Shown here in pieces: positions 1 through 8,558 of a stretch of 64,000 bases of DNA; positions within the stretch are counted from its first letter, which is position 1; each line of letters opens with the position of its first letter. This DNA comes from Acidimicrobiaceae bacterium (GTDB lineage: Bacteria > Actinomycetota > Acidimicrobiia > Acidimicrobiales > Ilumatobacteraceae), in the NCBI GenBank assembly GCA_016722025.1, contig JADKGZ010000003.1:338853-402852 (forward strand), given 5' to 3'. Both the position numbers and the translations under genes were made by a program. The notes beneath the pieces are model-generated. The model worked only from the letters and a program-made list of their open reading frames with translations. It did not search any database and was not told the DNA's origin.

Positions 1-7
1 CGAGTGG

Positions 8-562
8 ATGATCGCCGACTTCGCCTCGATGAGAGGCAAGTTGTTCGACTCGGTGCTCCGGCTGGTGCGTGCCGAACGTTGGCACGAGCAGGCCGACGGC
101 GGGGGAAGCACCCTTGCCGGGCTGCTGCTGCACATCGCTCGCCACCAAGACCTCGCGGTCAACGTGGTCATCCGCAACCACGAGCCGCTCTTCGCAGCGC
201 ACAGCGCACCCCTCGGGCTCACCCACGCCGGGCCTGGCGTGGGCCTCGCCGAGCGCGAGGATCGCACGACCACCGCGCTCGTCTCACCGGAGGCGGTGCT
301 GCACTACGCCACCGATGTGTTCGACGCAACGGCCGCATGGTTGTCGCCGCTGGGCTCGATGGCGCTCGACATCGAACCCAACACGGCCTACCGCCTCACG
401 CACCGCGCCGGCCTCGACGCCGACAAGCTCCCCTGGCTGTACTCGATGTGGGAAGGCAAGGCGCTGTGGTGGTTCGTCCAGTGGCCGGTCATCGGCCATG
501 GCCACGCCCACGTCGGGGAAGCCATCAGCCTGCGCAACCGAATGGGCCTCAGCCCGTTCTGA
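8..562 (+). CDS. DinB-like protein, probably 5'-partial
   Basis: A helical-bundle protein of about 184 residues resembling the DinB/YfiT superfamily of metal-binding, often thiol-dependent enzymes. His42 and His46 (LLHIARHQD) and the C-terminal GHGHAH cluster at about 163-168 sit where the family places its metal ligands. The frame stays open to the window edge, so the true start may lie upstream and the N-terminus may be incomplete. The substrate cannot be read from the sequence. It converges on the GGCT-like gene with a gap of only 15 bases. Family assignment is moderate; function is unknown. Confidence 0.6.
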   Translation: MIADFASMRGKLFDSVLRLVRAERWHEQADGGGSTLAGLLLHIARHQDLAVNVVIRNHEPLFAAHSAPLGLTHAGPGVGLAEREDRTTTALVSPEAVLHYATDVFDATAAWLSPLGSMALDIEPNTAYRLTHRAGLDADKLPWLYSMWEGKALWWFVQWPVIGHGHAHVGEAISLRNRMGLSPF

Positions 563-577
563 ACCAGCGCGAGCGGC

Positions 578-955
578 TCAGCGCAACAGCCAGTCGCCGC
601 CCTCGATGCGCCGCACCAACAGCGCCGCTTCGCCGCACTGATAGGCCCACGCCGTGTGACCCGACGCCGTCTCGACGGTGACCCGCGCGTACTTGCCGCG
701 CACAGCGCCCTCCACATCGTCGAGATGCGCCAACGCATCGTCGAGCAGCGCCGCGTCGAGCGCGTACACCCGACCGTGGATGCGGCTTGCCCCACCGAAC
801 ATCGCTGCCGGGTACCCCAGCTCGGTGTCGTACAGCGCGCCGGGCGAACTGGTGTCGATGCCCACCCCGACGACGAATGGCGCCAGGTGCTGCCACCGCA
901 CTTCGCCCGGCCGCAGCGTGCCGTAGACGAACAGGTGCGAGACCGGCGCGCTCAC
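578..955 (-). CDS. Gamma-glutamylcyclotransferase-like (GGCT/AIG2 fold) protein
   Basis: A 125-residue protein with the GGCT fold signature near the N-terminus (LFVYGTLRPGE, residues 8-18) and the HGRVYAL strand at about 60-66. Members cyclise gamma-glutamyl amines or peptides to 5-oxoproline, but many small bacterial homologues have unknown substrates. The start is a GTG whose first four bases overlap the stop of the upstream DUF5318 gene (GTGA), which suggests translational coupling. The frame runs open far upstream, but that stretch is antisense to a methyltransferase gene and is not coding. Family is fairly secure; substrate is not. Confidence 0.75.
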   Translation of the reverse strand: MSAPVSHLFVYGTLRPGEVRWQHLAPFVVGVGIDTSSPGALYDTELGYPAAMFGGASRIHGRVYALDAALLDDALAHLDDVEGAVRGKYARVTVETASGHTAWAYQCGEAALLVRRIEGGDWLLR

Positions 956-1377
956 GACGATGCGCGCGCACGTGGCGGCCGGCTGCTGCCCACCGGCAGC
1001 ACGCGCAGCAGATGGTGCCAGCGACACGACACGCACGCCTCCACCACGTAGGCGGTGAGCTCGTCGGGTCGAGCGTTGAGCTTGGCCAACTCCTCGGCGG
1101 TGCTGACGCAGCGACCGTGCGAGGGCAGGCGCGGCCCGAACACGTACGTGATGAGCCGTAGCTCTTGCAGCTGGCAGATGGGGCAAGCGGCGGTGGCCGG
1201 TGCACCCAGGTTGCGCGCCGCGCGGATGAGCTCGGGATGAGCGTCGCACACCTGGTCCTGGCGGAGACGTCCGCGTCGGTACTCGTTGATCAGGTGCCGG
1301 CGAGACAGCCGATGATCGACCACCCCACCAGCCCCGCGCAGTGCGCCTGCGCTGAACGTCTTGGCACCGAACGTCAT
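952..1377 (-). CDS. DUF5318 family protein
   Basis: A 141-residue cytoplasmic protein with the pattern of the actinobacterial DUF5318 family: a basic N-terminal helix, a VCDAHPELIRAAR stretch, and two CxxC pairs (C65/C68 in CPIC, C115/C118 in CVSC) that probably bind one zinc ion. The ATG at 1377 gives the expected family length. The gene is divergent from the methyltransferase at 1460 and coupled by a 4-base overlap to the GGCT-like gene. No biochemical role is established; the zinc-ribbon reading is inference from the cysteines. Confidence 0.75.
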   Translation of the reverse strand: MTFGAKTFSAGALRGAGGVVDHRLSRRHLINEYRRGRLRQDQVCDAHPELIRAARNLGAPATAACPICQLQELRLITYVFGPRLPSHGRCVSTAEELAKLNARPDELTAYVVEACVSCRWHHLLRVLPVGSSRPPRARASS

Positions 1378-1459
1378 GGGCCGCAAGGTTACCGGGGTCG
1401 CACCGCCGCGTCCGCCACGCATCCGCCACGACCCGACGAACACACGCGACACTGTGCAC

Positions 1460-2059
1460 ATGAGCATCTGGTACGGCGCCCACGTCGCCGACGAGTCCGA
1501 GCTGCGCCTGTGCGGCGACCTGGCCGGCAAGCGAGTCATCGAGCTGGGCCTCGCCGCTGCCGCCGGGTCGATCACACCGAACTCGGTCACGGCCGCGATG
1601 GCCGGCGCGAAGGCGATGGCACTCGACCCCGACCCCCAAGCCATCGCCGCCGTGCGCGCCGCCGCCGAGCTGGCCGAGGTGAAGGTGGAGTGCCACCGCG
1701 GCGACTTGGCCGACCTCGGGTTCGCCACCAGCGCATCGGTGGACCTGGTCGTGGCCTCGCACACGCTGGCCGGCGTCGACGATCTGCCGCGGGTGCTGCG
1801 CCAGGTGCATCGCGTGCTGAAGCCGGGCGCACCCTTCGTCGTTGCCATGCGCCACCCGGTGGCCGCCATGTTCGGCGGCACAGACCACACTGCCACCGCC
1901 GCCTACGGCGCGCTCAGCACCACGTTCACCGAGCTCTACATGTCGTTCGAACGCAGCAACTTCCGGCTCGATGTGGTGCACGAGCTCAACGACCAACGTG
2001 TCCGCGAGCCGCTGTGCCCCGCCGTACTCGTGGTACGAGCTCGCAAACAGGGCGACTGA
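1460..2059 (+). CDS. Class I SAM-dependent methyltransferase-like protein
   Basis: A 199-residue protein with a Methyltransf_11-like Rossmann fold. Motif I (VIELGLAAAAGS, about 26-37) is degenerate compared with the usual ELGCGTG, followed by an acidic strand end (ALDPDPQAI) and a motif IV-like segment (VDLVVASHTLAGVDDLPRVL). A loose motif I leaves open whether it still methylates. The ATG at 1460 (MSIWYG) is preferred over the upstream in-frame ATG at 1361, which lies inside the divergent DUF5318 gene. No substrate can be inferred from its neighbours. Confidence 0.7.
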   Translation: MSIWYGAHVADESELRLCGDLAGKRVIELGLAAAAGSITPNSVTAAMAGAKAMALDPDPQAIAAVRAAAELAEVKVECHRGDLADLGFATSASVDLVVASHTLAGVDDLPRVLRQVHRVLKPGAPFVVAMRHPVAAMFGGTDHTATAAYGALSTTFTELYMSFERSNFRLDVVHELNDQRVREPLCPAVLVVRARKQGD

Positions 2060-2097
2060 TCGCACGCTGCTGCGGCCGGGCCCCACTTCCGACCTGG

Positions 2098-5000
2098 CTA
2101 CACCAGCGAGTACTCCGCTTCCACCAACGCCGCCGGGCGCGGGCGCCCGAACAGGTAGCCCTGCCCGCGATCACAGCCGATCTCGCGCAGGCGGGTGAGC
2201 TGCAGCGGCGTCTCCACGCCTTCGGCCACCACCGACAGGCCCAACGAGTGGCCCAGGTTCACCACCGCCTCCACGATGGTGGAGTCATCGGGGTCGATGC
2301 CCAACCCGTTGACGAACGTGCGGTCGATCTTGATCGCCTCGACCGGGAACCGCTTCAAGTAGGTGAGCGACGAGTACCCGGTGCCGAAGTCGTCGACGGC
2401 AAGGTGCAGACCGAGGCTGCGCAGGTCGCGCAGTGACACGGTGGCCGCCTTCACGTCGGCCATCAACGCGGTCTCGGTGATCTCCAGCCACAACGCACCC
2501 GCCGGCACGCCGGCCTCGGCCAGCGCCTCGGCGACGACGTCGACGAGATGACCGCTCATCAACTGGCGCACGCTGACGTTGACCGACACCGACAGATCGG
2601 TGAACCGACTGGTGCTGCTGCGCCATTGCCCCAACTGCGCGAGGGACGCGCGCAGCACCGCGGCACCCAGTTCGCCGATCAGCCCGGTCTCCTCGGCCAT
2701 CGGCAGGAACTGCTCGGGCCCCAACAGGCCACGATCCGGGTGGCGCCAGCGGGCCAGCACCTCGAACCCCACCAGGTGTCCGTTGCCCAGCTGCACGATC
2801 GGTTGGTAGTAGGGTACGATCTCGCCGCGCTCCAGGCCACGCCGCAACTCGTTCGTCGTGCGCAGCGTGAGCACCGTCGCGTCATGGCTGCCAGGTGCGA
2901 ACATCTCTGCACAATCCCGGCCGCGGGCCTTGGCGCGGTACATCGCGGCATCGGCGTCACGCAGCATCTCGGTGGTGGTGACACCCTCTCGATCCGACAC
3001 GGTGATGCCGATGCTGGCGGTCACGAACAGCTCCGTGCCATCGATGGTGAGCGGTTGCGCGATCTCGGAGCGCAGCTGCTCGGCCACATCGAGAGGGTCG
3101 TAGCCACCGCTGACATCGCGCAGCATCACGATGAACTCGTCGCCGCCGAAGCGGCCGAGCATGTCGCGGTCGCGAACCACTGATCGCAGACGCTCGCTCA
3201 TCGATCGCAACAGCTGGTCGCCGGCGTCGTGGCCGAGACTGTCGTTGATCACCTTGAAGTTGTCGATGTCGATGAACAGCACCGCGATCGAACCGGGCTC
3301 GGCCGATTCCAGGTACGCCCCGAGTCGTTCCAGGAAGCGGAACCGGTTCGGCAACCCGGTGAGGCCATCGTGAGTGGCGGCCCATTCGAGGCGCTCGGCG
3401 TTGTGGCGCTGCTCGGTGACATCCTCGATGTGCGCGATGGCCAGCGAACCCCCCTCTCCGTCGTCCATGACCGACACCCACGTGCGCGCCCAGACCACAC
3501 CGCCATCACCGCGGATGTAGCGCTTCTCGATCCGATAGCTGTCCACCTCGTTGTCGGCGGCGCTGTGCAGCAGTGCGGCGTTGCGCTGCCAGTCGTCGGG
3601 GTGGCTGATGTCCTCGACGGTGAGCCCGATCAGATCGTCGCGGCTGCGCCCCAGCATGGCGACCAGCGACTCGTTGACATCGATCAGCACGCCACCCGGC
3701 GCGCTTGACAACGCCATCCCGGTGGGAGCGCCGTGGAAGGCGAGCCGGAAGCGCTCTCGCGCCCTCTCCAGCCGAACAGCCTCCGCCACCCGCAGCGTGA
3801 CATCGCGCAACACGATCACCACACGATCGGGATCGCGCACAGGAACGTTCGCATCTGCCTCGAGCAGCACGTGTGTGCCATCGGGTCGAACGAACCTCAA
3901 CGTGGGGGTCACCATCGGCTCACCGTCGTGCATCAGCCGCCACAGATCGACCAGGCCCCGGCGGTCGGCGGGGTCGAACAGATCGGTGAGGAAGTGGCCC
4001 TTCAGCTCCTCGCGAGTGAGACCGGTGAGCTCAACGGTGTTCGCGTTCACCTCCCGGATGTGCCCGTCTTTGGCCAGCACCACCAACGCCTCTGGAAGGT
4101 CATCCAGCAGTTGGCGCAGCTCCAGCTCGGCACCGCGCAGCTCCTCGATGTTCTCGTGCAGCTGCTCGGCCCAGTTACCCGATTGGCGGTGGTTCGCCAC
4201 CTGCGCGCACGACCACAGCATCCCCAGCGTCGCGCCCAACACTGCGGTCGTCCGATTCGGTTCGGCATCGTTGATCATGTAACGCCAGGTGGCCAGCCAG
4301 ACCCCGAGGGTGACGGGGCCGTGCACCAGCATCAGCCGTCGCATCGTGGGACGGCGAGCAGTGACGCGGGCACCCGCCGGCACGGCCAACGCGGTGACGA
4401 CGCACACCAGGCCCACCACCCAGGCCACCGACGACACGCTCACCGCCGCCGTGGTGGCATCGCCGAGGCCGGCACTGGCCATGGTGTCACCCACGGCCAG
4501 CGACACCATGCCCACGAACAGCAGCACCCTTGCCGGTGAGCGATCCACCAGCAGCAGCAACAGCACGATCGAGGCGATGAACACATCGAGCGCCGGGTAG
4601 AGCACCACCAAGAGCTGCGTGACCAACGTGAGCCGATTCATGTCGCCGACTCCGCGGGCGATGACCAACTCCCAGAGGATGAACGTGACCGCCAGCGCGA
4701 GCAACGCCGCGTCGAGGAGATGGACGACCAGCGTGGTGCGATCACCGGAGCGCAGGTGACGAACCAGGAAGGCGATCATGCAGCCGAGGAAGACGAGAAT
4801 CCCCAGATCCGCCGGTGTCGGCCACCGTTCGTGCAGCCACGTCGAGGCACCGGCTGCGAGCCACAGCGCACCGCCGGCGGCACCGGCGAAGGCCACCATG
4901 ACCAACCACCAGTGGCGGCGCGCTTCGATCGTCGCTCGCGCCCACGCCACCATCACTCCCAACGACGACACGCCGAGCAACGCGAGATCCGTCCAGCGCA

Positions 5001-5151
5001 TCCACTCGCCGACGCCATCGGCGCCGGCCACGAGGGCGAGCAGGTACACCGCGGCAGCGATGGTCAGGCTGGCGAGCGCGGCTCGAAGACCCCACCTCGC
5101 GCTCGGCTCCCACTTCAACCGACGCGACTCGCCGACTGCACTCGCCTGCAT
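2098..5151 (-). CDS. Membrane PAS-PAS-GGDEF-EAL cyclic-di-GMP enzyme
   Basis: A 1017-residue bifunctional signalling protein. Residues 1 to about 290 hold multiple hydrophobic helices, a membrane sensor resembling MHYT/MASE-type modules. Two PAS-like domains follow (about 335-580). The GGDEF domain has an intact GRFGGDEF active site near residue 665, with an RxxD inhibitory site (RDRD) five residues before it. The EAL domain carries EVL in place of EAL near 796 but keeps the catalytic Glu, DDFGTG, the IKIDR lysine and AEGVET. Both diguanylate cyclase and phosphodiesterase activity are therefore plausible. It stands alone, with no partner gene. Confidence 0.92.
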   Translation of the reverse strand: MQASAVGESRRLKWEPSARWGLRAALASLTIAAAVYLLALVAGADGVGEWMRWTDLALLGVSSLGVMVAWARATIEARRHWWLVMVAFAGAAGGALWLAAGASTWLHERWPTPADLGILVFLGCMIAFLVRHLRSGDRTTLVVHLLDAALLALAVTFILWELVIARGVGDMNRLTLVTQLLVVLYPALDVFIASIVLLLLLVDRSPARVLLFVGMVSLAVGDTMASAGLGDATTAAVSVSSVAWVVGLVCVVTALAVPAGARVTARRPTMRRLMLVHGPVTLGVWLATWRYMINDAEPNRTTAVLGATLGMLWSCAQVANHRQSGNWAEQLHENIEELRGAELELRQLLDDLPEALVVLAKDGHIREVNANTVELTGLTREELKGHFLTDLFDPADRRGLVDLWRLMHDGEPMVTPTLRFVRPDGTHVLLEADANVPVRDPDRVVIVLRDVTLRVAEAVRLERARERFRLAFHGAPTGMALSSAPGGVLIDVNESLVAMLGRSRDDLIGLTVEDISHPDDWQRNAALLHSAADNEVDSYRIEKRYIRGDGGVVWARTWVSVMDDGEGGSLAIAHIEDVTEQRHNAERLEWAATHDGLTGLPNRFRFLERLGAYLESAEPGSIAVLFIDIDNFKVINDSLGHDAGDQLLRSMSERLRSVVRDRDMLGRFGGDEFIVMLRDVSGGYDPLDVAEQLRSEIAQPLTIDGTELFVTASIGITVSDREGVTTTEMLRDADAAMYRAKARGRDCAEMFAPGSHDATVLTLRTTNELRRGLERGEIVPYYQPIVQLGNGHLVGFEVLARWRHPDRGLLGPEQFLPMAEETGLIGELGAAVLRASLAQLGQWRSSTSRFTDLSVSVNVSVRQLMSGHLVDVVAEALAEAGVPAGALWLEITETALMADVKAATVSLRDLRSLGLHLAVDDFGTGYSSLTYLKRFPVEAIKIDRTFVNGLGIDPDDSTIVEAVVNLGHSLGLSVVAEGVETPLQLTRLREIGCDRGQGYLFGRPRPAALVEAEYSLV

Positions 5152-5252
5152 CCCGCCTCCACGTCGCGCGACCCGCCACCTCGCTCATCGCCGCCGTGGC
5201 GGCGGTGGTGGTGACTGTGCGAGGCCGACGGTTGCCGAACAGGCCGACTATA

Positions 5253-6704
5253 TCACTCTTTGTGTTCGGTTAGCCACCAAGAGTTGAGACGGGATCGGAT
5301 CTCGTCGTCGCCGAGCAGCCCTTCGTCGAGGCGGATCTCGAGCAGGAAGGCCAACGCCTTGCCGACGACGGGGCCGGGCGACACCCCCAACTGCGCCATC
5401 ACTTCGGCACCGTCGAGCTCCGGGCGGATGGCGGCCAGCTCCTCGTGCGCAGCCAGGTCGGCGATGCGCGCCTCCAGGTCGTCCATTCGGCGCGACAGCA
5501 TCAGCGCCTTCTTCTCGTTGCGGGTGGTGCAATCACAGCGTGTGAGCACGTTGAGCTCTTGCAGCAGCGGGCCGGCATCGCGCACGTAGCGACGCACCGC
5601 CGAATCGGTCCAGCCCATCGCGTAGGTGTGGAAGCGCAGGTGCAGCGCGACCAACTCGGTGATGGCCTGCACGTCGTCGTTGCTGTAGCGCAGCGCTTCC
5701 AGACGCTTGCGGGTCATCCGCGCGCCCACGGCATCGTGGTGGTGGAACGTCACCCCCTTGCCCTGTTGATAACCACGCGTGCGCGGCTTGCCCACGTCGT
5801 GGAACAGCGCTGCCAGGCGAGTGCGCCGGAAGTCGAACGCCGGGCGGTCGGGCGGCTGCTCGGCCGGTGGGCGGACGTTCTCCATCACCGCCAGCGTGTG
5901 CGTGAGCACGTCCTTGTGGCGGTGGATGGGATCTTGCTCCAGCCGCATCATCGGCAGCTCGGGCAAGAACTCGTCGGCCAGACCCGTGTCGATGGCGAAC
6001 CACAACCCGGCGGTGGGGTGCGGCAGGGTCATCAGCTTGTCGAGCTCGTCTCGGATGCGCTCCGCCGACACGATCTCGAGCCGCCCCTTCATCGCCGTCA
6101 CGGCCGCCACCAGCTCCGGCCCCGGGGTGGCCTGCAGGCCGGCGATGAACCGAGCCGCGCGCAACATGCGCAAGGGATCGTCGCCGAAGCTGACCTCGGG
6201 TGCCAGGGGCGTGCGCAAGGTGCGAGTGAGCAGGTCGACCGCACCACCGTGGGGATCGACCAACGTGGGTGAGTCGGCGGTGAGCTCGAGCGCCATCGCG
6301 TTCACCGTGAAGTCGCGGCGGGAGAGATCGACCTCGATCTGGTCGCCGAACACGACGTCGGGTTTGCGCGAGGTGTCGTGGTACGCCTCTACCCGATGCG
6401 TGGTGATCTCGTAGACACGATCGCCGTGGGGCCCATGCTTCTTCGCGCCGATCGTGCCGAACCGCTCGCCTTGGGTCCAGATGGCATCGGCCCAGCCACG
6501 CAACAGCAGCTTGATCTCGTCGGGCCGGGCGTCGGTGGTGGCGTCGAAGTCGAACAGCTCGCCACCCGGGGCGTCGGTGGCGGCGCCCGACAGCAGGTCG
6601 CGCACCGTGCCGCCGACGAGGTAGAGGCGATGCCCGGCTGCACGGAAGCGTTCGCTGAGCGGCGCCAACTCGTCGAGCACGGGCTGGAAACGAGCAGGGA
6701 TCAC
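5253..6704 (-). CDS. cca: CCA tRNA nucleotidyltransferase
   Basis: Adds or repairs the 3' CCA of tRNAs. At 483 residues it has the class II nucleotidyltransferase head (LVGGTVRDLL at about 28-37, metal-binding DFD in LFDFDATTDARPDE), the RRDFTVNAMA motif, the RNA/SrmB-binding segment and a C-terminal HD domain (ALFHDVGKP). This is the actinobacterial PcnA-like arrangement. The GTG at 6704 is chosen because it has a GAGGAG ribosome site five bases upstream and overlaps the stop of the HDAC-like gene by four bases. Neither tRNA in this window has an encoded CCA end, which fits a need for this enzyme. Confidence 0.94.
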   Translation of the reverse strand: MIPARFQPVLDELAPLSERFRAAGHRLYLVGGTVRDLLSGAATDAPGGELFDFDATTDARPDEIKLLLRGWADAIWTQGERFGTIGAKKHGPHGDRVYEITTHRVEAYHDTSRKPDVVFGDQIEVDLSRRDFTVNAMALELTADSPTLVDPHGGAVDLLTRTLRTPLAPEVSFGDDPLRMLRAARFIAGLQATPGPELVAAVTAMKGRLEIVSAERIRDELDKLMTLPHPTAGLWFAIDTGLADEFLPELPMMRLEQDPIHRHKDVLTHTLAVMENVRPPAEQPPDRPAFDFRRTRLAALFHDVGKPRTRGYQQGKGVTFHHHDAVGARMTRKRLEALRYSNDDVQAITELVALHLRFHTYAMGWTDSAVRRYVRDAGPLLQELNVLTRCDCTTRNEKKALMLSRRMDDLEARIADLAAHEELAAIRPELDGAEVMAQLGVSPGPVVGKALAFLLEIRLDEGLLGDDEIRSRLNSWWLTEHKE

Positions 6705-7717
6705 CACAGCTCCTCGCGCTCCCAGTAGTCGCGCGCATGGCGCACGGCACCCCCGCCGGGCCCACCGCTGGTGGCCGGCTCGATGGGCGCACCGGTTTCG
6801 CCGGCCATCTCGCGCAGCACCGTGGCCGAGGAGAAGGTGAGCGCGTCGAGGTCGTAGCCGCCCTCCAGCATCACCAACCGACGGCCGGCCGGCACCAGCG
6901 ACAGCACGCGGCGAGTGAGTGGCGCGTAGTCGCCGGCCGCCAACGCGAGCTCGGTGATGGGGTCGTTGCGATGCGCGTCGAAACCGGCCGACACGATGAT
7001 CCAGGTCGGGGCGAAGCGATCGGCGATGGGCGCGACGAGCTCGTCGAAGGCGTACAGGTACACATCGCCGGTGGCACCCGGCGGCAGCGGCACGTTGACG
7101 GTCGAGCCACGAGCAGGGCCTTCGCCCACCTCCGTGTGGCGGCCCGTGCCCGGGTAGAGCGGCCATTGGTGCAGGCTGACGAAGAGCACCCGCGGGTCGT
7201 GGTAGAAGACCGCCTGCGTGCCGTTGCCGTGGTGCGCGTCGTAGTCGAAGATCATCACGCGCTCACCCTGGTCGGCCAGCGCTGCCGCCACCACCGCCAC
7301 GTTGTTCACGAAGCAGAAGCCCATCGACTCGTCGCGAGTGGCGTGGTGCCCGGGCGGACGCACCGCGCAGAAGGCAGCATCGGCGCGTCCCTGCTGCAAC
7401 GCGTGCACGGCGGTGAGCCCGGCGCCGGCAGCAAGCGTGGCGGCCAGCCACGAGCCCGAGCTCGCATACGTGTCTGCGTCGAGACGGCCACCGCCGGCAG
7501 CACAGATGCCCTCGATGCGATCGAGGTACGCAACGGGATGCACGCGTTCGAGATCGGCACGGGTTGCCGCCACTGGCTCGAGTGGCTCGATGGCCTCGGT
7601 GAGCCCGGCCAAGGCCACGCCATCGAGCACGGCCTGCAAGCGCTCGGGGCGCTCGGGGTGCCGCGGGCCGGCGAGGTGCTCGAGGTAGGCGGCATGGGTG
7701 GCGAACAGCACGGTCAC
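6701..7717 (-). CDS. Histone deacetylase family (acetylpolyamine/acetoin-type) hydrolase
   Basis: A zinc hydrolase of 338 residues of the arginase/deacetylase fold. Signature segments are complete: RPPGHHA (paired active-site histidines), DYDAHHGNGTQ (zinc Asp and His), and SAGFDAH (second zinc Asp). Bacterial members remove acyl groups from polyamines, acetoin-related compounds or lysines; the substrate here is unknown. The GTG at 7717 gives a start just before the LFATHAAYLEH core. The 3' end overlaps the CCA transferase start by four bases, so the two are probably co-transcribed. It is divergent from the GNAT gene. Confidence 0.9.
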   Translation of the reverse strand: MTVLFATHAAYLEHLAGPRHPERPERLQAVLDGVALAGLTEAIEPLEPVAATRADLERVHPVAYLDRIEGICAAGGGRLDADTYASSGSWLAATLAAGAGLTAVHALQQGRADAAFCAVRPPGHHATRDESMGFCFVNNVAVVAAALADQGERVMIFDYDAHHGNGTQAVFYHDPRVLFVSLHQWPLYPGTGRHTEVGEGPARGSTVNVPLPPGATGDVYLYAFDELVAPIADRFAPTWIIVSAGFDAHRNDPITELALAAGDYAPLTRRVLSLVPAGRRLVMLEGGYDLDALTFSSATVLREMAGETGAPIEPATSGGPGGGAVRHARDYWEREELW

Positions 7718-7790
7718 GGTTCGCGACGCTATCGGCGCACCCGTGCCCTGCGAAGGTACCGGGGGGCGACGAGCAGCTACCGTCAACACG

Positions 7791-8558
7791 GTGAGCAGCA
7801 CGTCGTCGAACAGCATGCCGCACGGCAACGCCACCGACGAACGCGAGCCACAGCGACCGCCGCTGGTCCTGCGCGGCGCCGGCGTGTCGTGTCGCGTGCA
7901 GAGCTGGTCGTTCCAGCCACACACGGCGCAGCTCGTGCTGTACCACCAGCAACGGCTGCCCACCCGCGCCGACCTGGCACAGTGGACCCAACGGCTCCGC
8001 GAGCTGGGTTACACGAAGGTGCGCACCACGGCGCTGGCCACGACCGCCGCGCTACGAGCCGAGTCTGCCGGGTTCCACGTCGTCCAGGAGCTGGTGCTGC
8101 TCGAGCACACCTCACCCCGGCGCACACGTGCGTCCAGCGCGGGCAGAGCACCCACTCAACGGCTGCTGCCGGCACAGCACGCCGCTGCCAGCGCCATCGA
8201 CCGAGCGGCATTCGCCGGCGAGTGGGCGCTCGCGACCCGGGCGATCGGCGATGTGTGCGCGGCCACCCCACACCACCGCGCCCGCGGCGCCGGCACACCA
8301 CTGGCCGCGTACGCCATCAGCGGCCGCGATGCGAAGCAAGGCTTTCTCCAACGACTCGCCGTCGCGCCACAGCTGCAACGCCGCGGTCTGGGTCGCGCGC
8401 TCGTGCTCGACTCGCTGCAGTGGCTGGCGCGCTGGCGGGTGCAACGGGTGCTGGTGAACACACCCACCGACAACGAGCCGGCGCTGGCGCTCTACGAGCA
8501 GCTCGGCTTTCAGCGCATGACCGAGCGCCTGCGCGTCTACGAACAGGCGCTGGCATGA
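7791..8558 (+). CDS. GNAT family N-acetyltransferase
   Basis: A 255-residue acetyltransferase. The C-terminal half is a clear GNAT domain: FLQRLAVAPQLQRRGLGRALV supplies the acetyl-CoA loop (RRGLGRA) and NEPALALYEQLGF the conserved C-terminal strand, as in RimI-like enzymes. The N-terminal half looks like a second, degenerate GNAT repeat. In mycobacteria the equivalent slot between the CCA enzyme and the DUF6049 gene holds mutT4, so content varies here. The GTG at 7791 is preferred; an ATG lies at 7815. The stop overlaps the next start (ATGA). Substrate unknown. Confidence 0.8.
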   Translation: MSSTSSNSMPHGNATDEREPQRPPLVLRGAGVSCRVQSWSFQPHTAQLVLYHQQRLPTRADLAQWTQRLRELGYTKVRTTALATTAALRAESAGFHVVQELVLLEHTSPRRTRASSAGRAPTQRLLPAQHAAASAIDRAAFAGEWALATRAIGDVCAATPHHRARGAGTPLAAYAISGRDAKQGFLQRLAVAPQLQRRGLGRALVLDSLQWLARWRVQRVLVNTPTDNEPALALYEQLGFQRMTERLRVYEQALA